Shown here: positions 60,384-64,000 of the stretch, piece by piece
How the letters are laid out: the number at the start of each line of letters is the position of its first letter
Position numbering within the stretch: position 1 is the first letter of the stretch
Origin: Parus major
Lineage: Eukaryota; Chordata; Aves; Passeriformes; Paridae
Direction of reading: 5' to 3'
Length of the DNA: 64,000 bases
NCBI RefSeq assembly: GCF_001522545.3
Contig: NC_031779.1
Span: 3,458,763-3,522,762, forward strand
Notes under the pieces: model-generated
Database searches by the model: none
Seen by the model: only the letters and a program-made list of their open reading frames with translations
What the model was told of the DNA's origin: nothing
Position numbers and translations under genes: made by a program

Positions 60384-60615
60384 GTGCCAGAGGAGAAGCA
60401 GATGCACAGAACATCACAGTGCTGGCCATGTGGATGATTGAGCACCCTGGAAACGAAGATGATGAAGAGCCCCAGTCAGAGGGGACTGCGGAGTCACGCC
60501 ATGGGACAGTCATCTCTGGCAGTGGTGGAAAATCTGGGGATCATTGCTATTTGCAGTCTCCAGGTGATATCCCTTCTGCTGATGCCACTGAAATGGAGGA
60601 AGGCTTTAGTGAGAG
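60384..60615 (+). CDS. HERC1: HERC1 exon 42 (residues 2774-2850), UBA-like end and acidic linker
   Basis: The exon completes the UBA-like fold with the third helix NITVLAMWMIEHPG. It continues into an acidic, Ser/Gly-rich linker (EDDEEPQSEGTAES) and ends EEGFSE plus two bases. Ubiquitin binding is an inference from the motif and has not been shown here. Donor GTAAAA. Confidence 0.95.
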
Positions 60616-61347
60616 GTAAAATTATTTTCCTGTAGTTGCTTTCCCGTAATCTGTTCCTAAAACTGGGAATCTCACAAATTCATTGTTGCTGATGGAGACT
60701 TACTTTGTAATGCAACTTTAGAATTTTGTTACAGCATGAGCAGAAGCAAAGATGCAATTAAATTAGGTGTACATGGTGCATTTATTTTCCAGCACTGTTT
60801 GTGTGCAGAACTGGGGAAGAATGTAGCTGAGCTGAAGAATGTTTTCTTCACAACAAAAAAAGGAAAGAATGAAAAAAAGAGGCCTTGTAGTTGCATTTTA
60901 ACTAAAAGACCAAGAAATAAAGCAAAATTCCATTAAATTCATGTTTTACCAGATTCATGTGTAAGGCCAAAGGCAAATTGACTCAGCTAGCAACAGCAGA
61001 GATGATTTTATTTCTTTGAAAGAGGAGAAAAAAACTATCTCAAGCTGATTAATAAACTATTCAAGCTACTAATTAACCTAGTATAAAATGAGTGGTTTCT
61101 CTAAATTTCTGCCATGCTTAGGCACTCTGGAAGATCTAATAAGTGTTGACTTTATTGCATCTAATTTGTTTGAGGTAACTCTTGCAGTCAAAACAGTATA
61201 TATGTGCTCCTTGAAACTGAAGAATTCCAAATTCCTTTATTTTCTGCCATTAAAGAAAGGAAAAAATGCTAATAAATATGGCTTAGTTACTGCATGTGGT
61301 TGTTTAAAGCTTGGTTTGATTGACCTGTAAATTCTGAATTCCTGTAG

Positions 61348-61472
61348 CCCTGATAATCTGGATCATGTGGATAATGCAGCTGCAGCAAGTGGCCCTCCCT
61401 CTCGAAGTCGGTCAGCTGTCACACGGAGGCACAAATTTGATTTGGCTGCCAGAACATTGCTGGCACGTGCTG
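61348..61472 (+). CDS. HERC1: HERC1 exon 43 (residues 2851-2892)
   Basis: The exon encodes SPDNLDHVDNAAAASGPPSR, then the conserved RRHKFDLAARTLLARA plus one base. 125 nt, phase 2-1, acceptor CCTGTAG, donor GTAAGG. Confidence 0.94.
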
Positions 61473-61704
61473 GTAAGGGACTGAAAGAATTGCAAAGGCT
61501 TTGCTTATCCAGGAAATGAATGGGAGGGGCACTGGGATCTTGCATGATGTTTGGAAAATTCCTTCTCATATGTGTGCCAATGTAAATGGGTGCTAAGTAG
61601 ATTTTTTAGCAGAAGAATTCAAAAGGAAATTGGAAGTACAGGCACCTCTTTGCCATGGAAAATAAAAGTCCTGCTTTCCTGTTTTCTCTCTTTCCTACCT
61701 TGAG

Positions 61705-61925
61705 CGGGATTGTACCGCTCAGTGCAGGCCCACAGGACCCAGAGCCGCAGGGAAGGGATCTCCTTGCAGCAAGATCCAGGGGCACTGTATGACTTCAACT
61801 TGGATGAGGAGCTGGAGATTGACCTTGATGATGAAGCAATGGAAGCTATGTTTGGGCAAGACCTGGCTGGTGATAATGATATTCTGGGAATGTGGATCCC
61901 AGAGGTACTGGATTGGCCTACCTGG
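61705..61925 (+). CDS. HERC1: HERC1 exon 44 (residues 2893-2966), acidic; GAG acceptor
   Basis: The exon begins AGLYRSVQAHRTQSRREGIS and includes the acidic helix NLDEELEIDLDDEAMEAMFG, ending EVLDWPTW. The acceptor that keeps the family reading is CTACCTTGAG|CG, a non-YAG site. The next AG (GTGCAG at 61726) would shift the frame. Donor GTGTGT. Confidence 0.92.
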
Positions 61926-63089
61926 GTGTGTGTGACTGCAGCAGGGGCTGCTTTGACTTACTGCTTTTTGCATGCTTATATTTTTAAATTTAAACTAATA
62001 TGTGTATGCTTAGAGCCTGTTTGAAAATATCTTACTAAGTGCTAGCAGTGCTTAAAATCATCTTGTATTCTGTAGCATCACTTCTAGATTAAGAATAGTG
62101 ATTTCTTGTGTTTCTTGCTCTGCACTTCCACATGTAGTTTTCTTCTCCCTACCCTGAAAGATGAGAACAGAACTCATAGTTGTTCTGATGATACCAATTA
62201 GAAATCAAGTAGGTGTTCCAGATGTCTTAGCTGTGAGACAACAAACACAGTTGTAAATGTCTCTTCTCCTGCTACTGCTAATAGTATCCAATCTGTAGCA
62301 ACATAATTTGCACTTAAATCAGCTTTTCTTAATTTAATTGTGTAATGCATTCCATTCTCTGGGAAGGATGTGGTGACAGTCCTCACTGAATTGTTGTATA
62401 GAGCACTAAAAAAAACTATTGAGGTGAAATACAAATACAATAGCAACACTTTGATGATTTTTGGATTATCCATGTCAAATTAGACAATCAACCCTCAGCT
62501 CTTCATCTCCTAATTATGATGCTACTTAGCTTTGATATGGAAGCAAGTTGCAGGATACATATTGAATTTTTGACAATGCTTGTTTTGCTGAAACATCTCA
62601 ATGAAATTTTTGTCTTAGGATAGATGTATTAATGAAAAAGGGACTTCATATTGAGATAAAACCTTGATAGTTGCTGACACAAATGCTCACTAAATGTAAA
62701 ATCTGATTGTCTGAAAGCAAAAAAGGATTCTTTTCCTTTGTTAGCTCTATTTTCAGGCAAGTTTGAGGAGAACCAGATAGAGACAGTGTTGAATATGACA
62801 GGGTTACAAATTAGAAGTTACACTGTCAAGAATTTTTTTAGTTTATCTAACATGAAATAGCAAGTTGTCTCCTCTGAAACTTTACTTCCAAATGTTTTTC
62901 CTGTTCTGAGATGGTCTTCATTATGTCATAAATTGTACGTTTCTGCTTTGCTTTTGTACAAGTCAACCATATAAATATCACTTAGTGACAGAAATGTGCA
63001 GAGATACCCACCTAAGGATTGGCATGTTTTATGCTTAGGGTGCAGACACTTACTCTGTACTAATAACACGTGCAAATGTTGCTGTGCAG
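61926..63089 (+). other. HERC1: HERC1 intron 44 (1.2 kb)
   Basis: AT-rich intronic sequence in which nothing beyond the splice sites is recognised. It ends at TTGCTGTGCAG. Confidence 0.7.
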
Positions 63090-63358
63090 CACGTCTGTGA
63101 ATCTGAAGACAGAGAAGAAGTGGTGGTTTGTGAGCTGTGTGAATCCAGTGTGGTCAGCTTCAACCAGCACATGAAGAGGAACCACCCTGGCTGCGGGCGC
63201 AGCGCCAACCGCCAGGGCTACCGCAGCAACGGCTCCTACGTGGATGGCTGGTTCGGGGGGGAGTGTGGCAGTGGCAACCCCTACTACCTCCTGTGTGGCA
63301 TCTGCAGAGAGAAATACCTGGCCCTCAAGAGCAAATCTAAAACATCAGCCTCAGAAAG
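63090..63358 (+). CDS. HERC1: HERC1 exon 45 (residues 2967-3055), Cys/His-rich module
   Basis: The exon encodes HVCESEDREEVVVCELCESS and FNQHMKRNHPGCGR, giving Cys2980-x2-Cys2983 and His2993-x4-His2998. A second pair follows near YYLLCGICREKY (Cys3035 and Cys3038), with Cys3001 and Cys3025 between. The spacing suggests metal binding and recalls the Cys/His region of other giant RCC1-repeat ligases; this is inference. The exon is GC-rich in its middle. 269 nt, phase 0-2. Confidence 0.95.
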
Positions 63359-63873
63359 GTACAGAAATAAAAGATAGTGGATGAAGAAAGGAAACTAAAC
63401 GTGGTTATGAGCCAATCAGCAGTTTATGAATTTTATTTAGGAGATAAGAATTCCTGGCAGGATTTTCTGCTACTTAAAATCATTCTCTGTGTTTGACAAA
63501 TTTATATTTAGAAAAAAAAGGTTGATTTGATATTTCTGGTTTTTAAATTAAGAACAAAAAATAGTTTCTTGGGATGTTTCCTCCTTCTTAGTGACTTTTG
63601 AAAATGCTTTATCAATTTTGTCTGACAATTCCAGTATTTTTTCTGTGGATCTTTTTGCACATTAGTACAGCAAAGTGCTTTCCCCCTCCACACACACTTT
63701 CAGAAACTATTTTATCTGTTTCTCTGTTACTAGGCTTTTCTGAAATCATTCATAAATACATGTAGACCTAACAGTAAAGTTAGACTAAATAGGGAACCAA
63801 ATGAAAAATTGTTCTGTATATTTATAAAATATCAGAGCCACTCAGTAATTTCCTTTGTTATTTTATCATACAG

Positions 63874-63926
63874 GTACAAAGGCCAGGCTCCTGATCTAAT
63901 AGGTAAACAAGACAGTGTCTATGAAG
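63874..63926 (+). CDS. HERC1: HERC1 exon 46 (residues 3056-3073), last exon in window
   Basis: This 53-nt exon encodes RYKGQAPDLIGKQDSVYE plus one base and ends at donor GTATGT. The gene continues beyond the window. In human the next residues begin an acidic segment that leads to the WD40 repeats, the second RLD and the HECT domain. Confidence 0.93.
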
Positions 63927-64000
63927 GTATGTTTTTAAGTTGCATGAGGTTTTGTTTTTTCCAAGAGGTACATGCAAATAAACCTGATGGTGTATTTTAA

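Overview
This window is vertebrate nuclear DNA, most likely from a bird. It holds the first two thirds of one very large gene on the + strand: HERC1, the giant RCC1- and HECT-domain ubiquitin ligase. The spliced exons follow my memory of the human protein almost residue for residue from the initiator methionine to about residue 3073 (human HERC1 is 4861 aa). The avian call rests on CR1 LINE fragments (9378-9605 and 52266-52327) and on short introns: 45 coding exons fit in about 46.5 kb, whereas human HERC1 spans over 200 kb in total. I cannot name the species.

Layout. Positions 1 to about 5850 are AT-rich 5' flank with no convincing gene; the likeliest feature there is a CpG-bearing, LTR-like block at 3550-4030. 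A TATA-less CpG island at about 5985-6530 carries two CCAAT boxes, a GC box and a perfect TCTCGCGAGA palindrome, and contains the noncoding first exon (donor at 6328). Intron 1 is 11.1 kb and holds one CR1 fragment. The initiator ATG is at 17459 in exon 2.

Coding exons 2-46 run from 17459 to 63926 and keep one open frame with no stop or frameshift (9,220 nt, 3,073 codons plus one base). They encode, in order: the N-terminal helical region (residues 1-370), the first RCC1-like beta-propeller RLD1 (about 371-738, exons 4-10), a long alpha-helical scaffold with acidic linkers (about 740-2015), a B30.2/SPRY domain (about 2020-2182, exons 34-36), a module and Ser/Thr-rich linkers (2183-2750), a UBA-like motif (about 2752-2803, exons 41-42), an acidic segment, and a Cys/His-rich putative metal-binding module (about 2967-3042, exon 45). 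The WD40 repeats, second RLD and catalytic HECT domain lie beyond the right edge, so the catalytic cysteine is not seen.

I found no undescribed system. The points worth a second look concern gene architecture: a GC-AG intron after exon 20, in-frame tandem acceptors 24 nt apart at exon 38, 3-nt tandem donors at exon 22, a GAG acceptor at exon 44, a four-codon upstream ORF ending 6 nt before the start codon, a BANP/Kaiso-type promoter palindrome, a CpG-dense patch inside exon 38, and an (A+T)-only minisatellite about 170 bp before exon 20.
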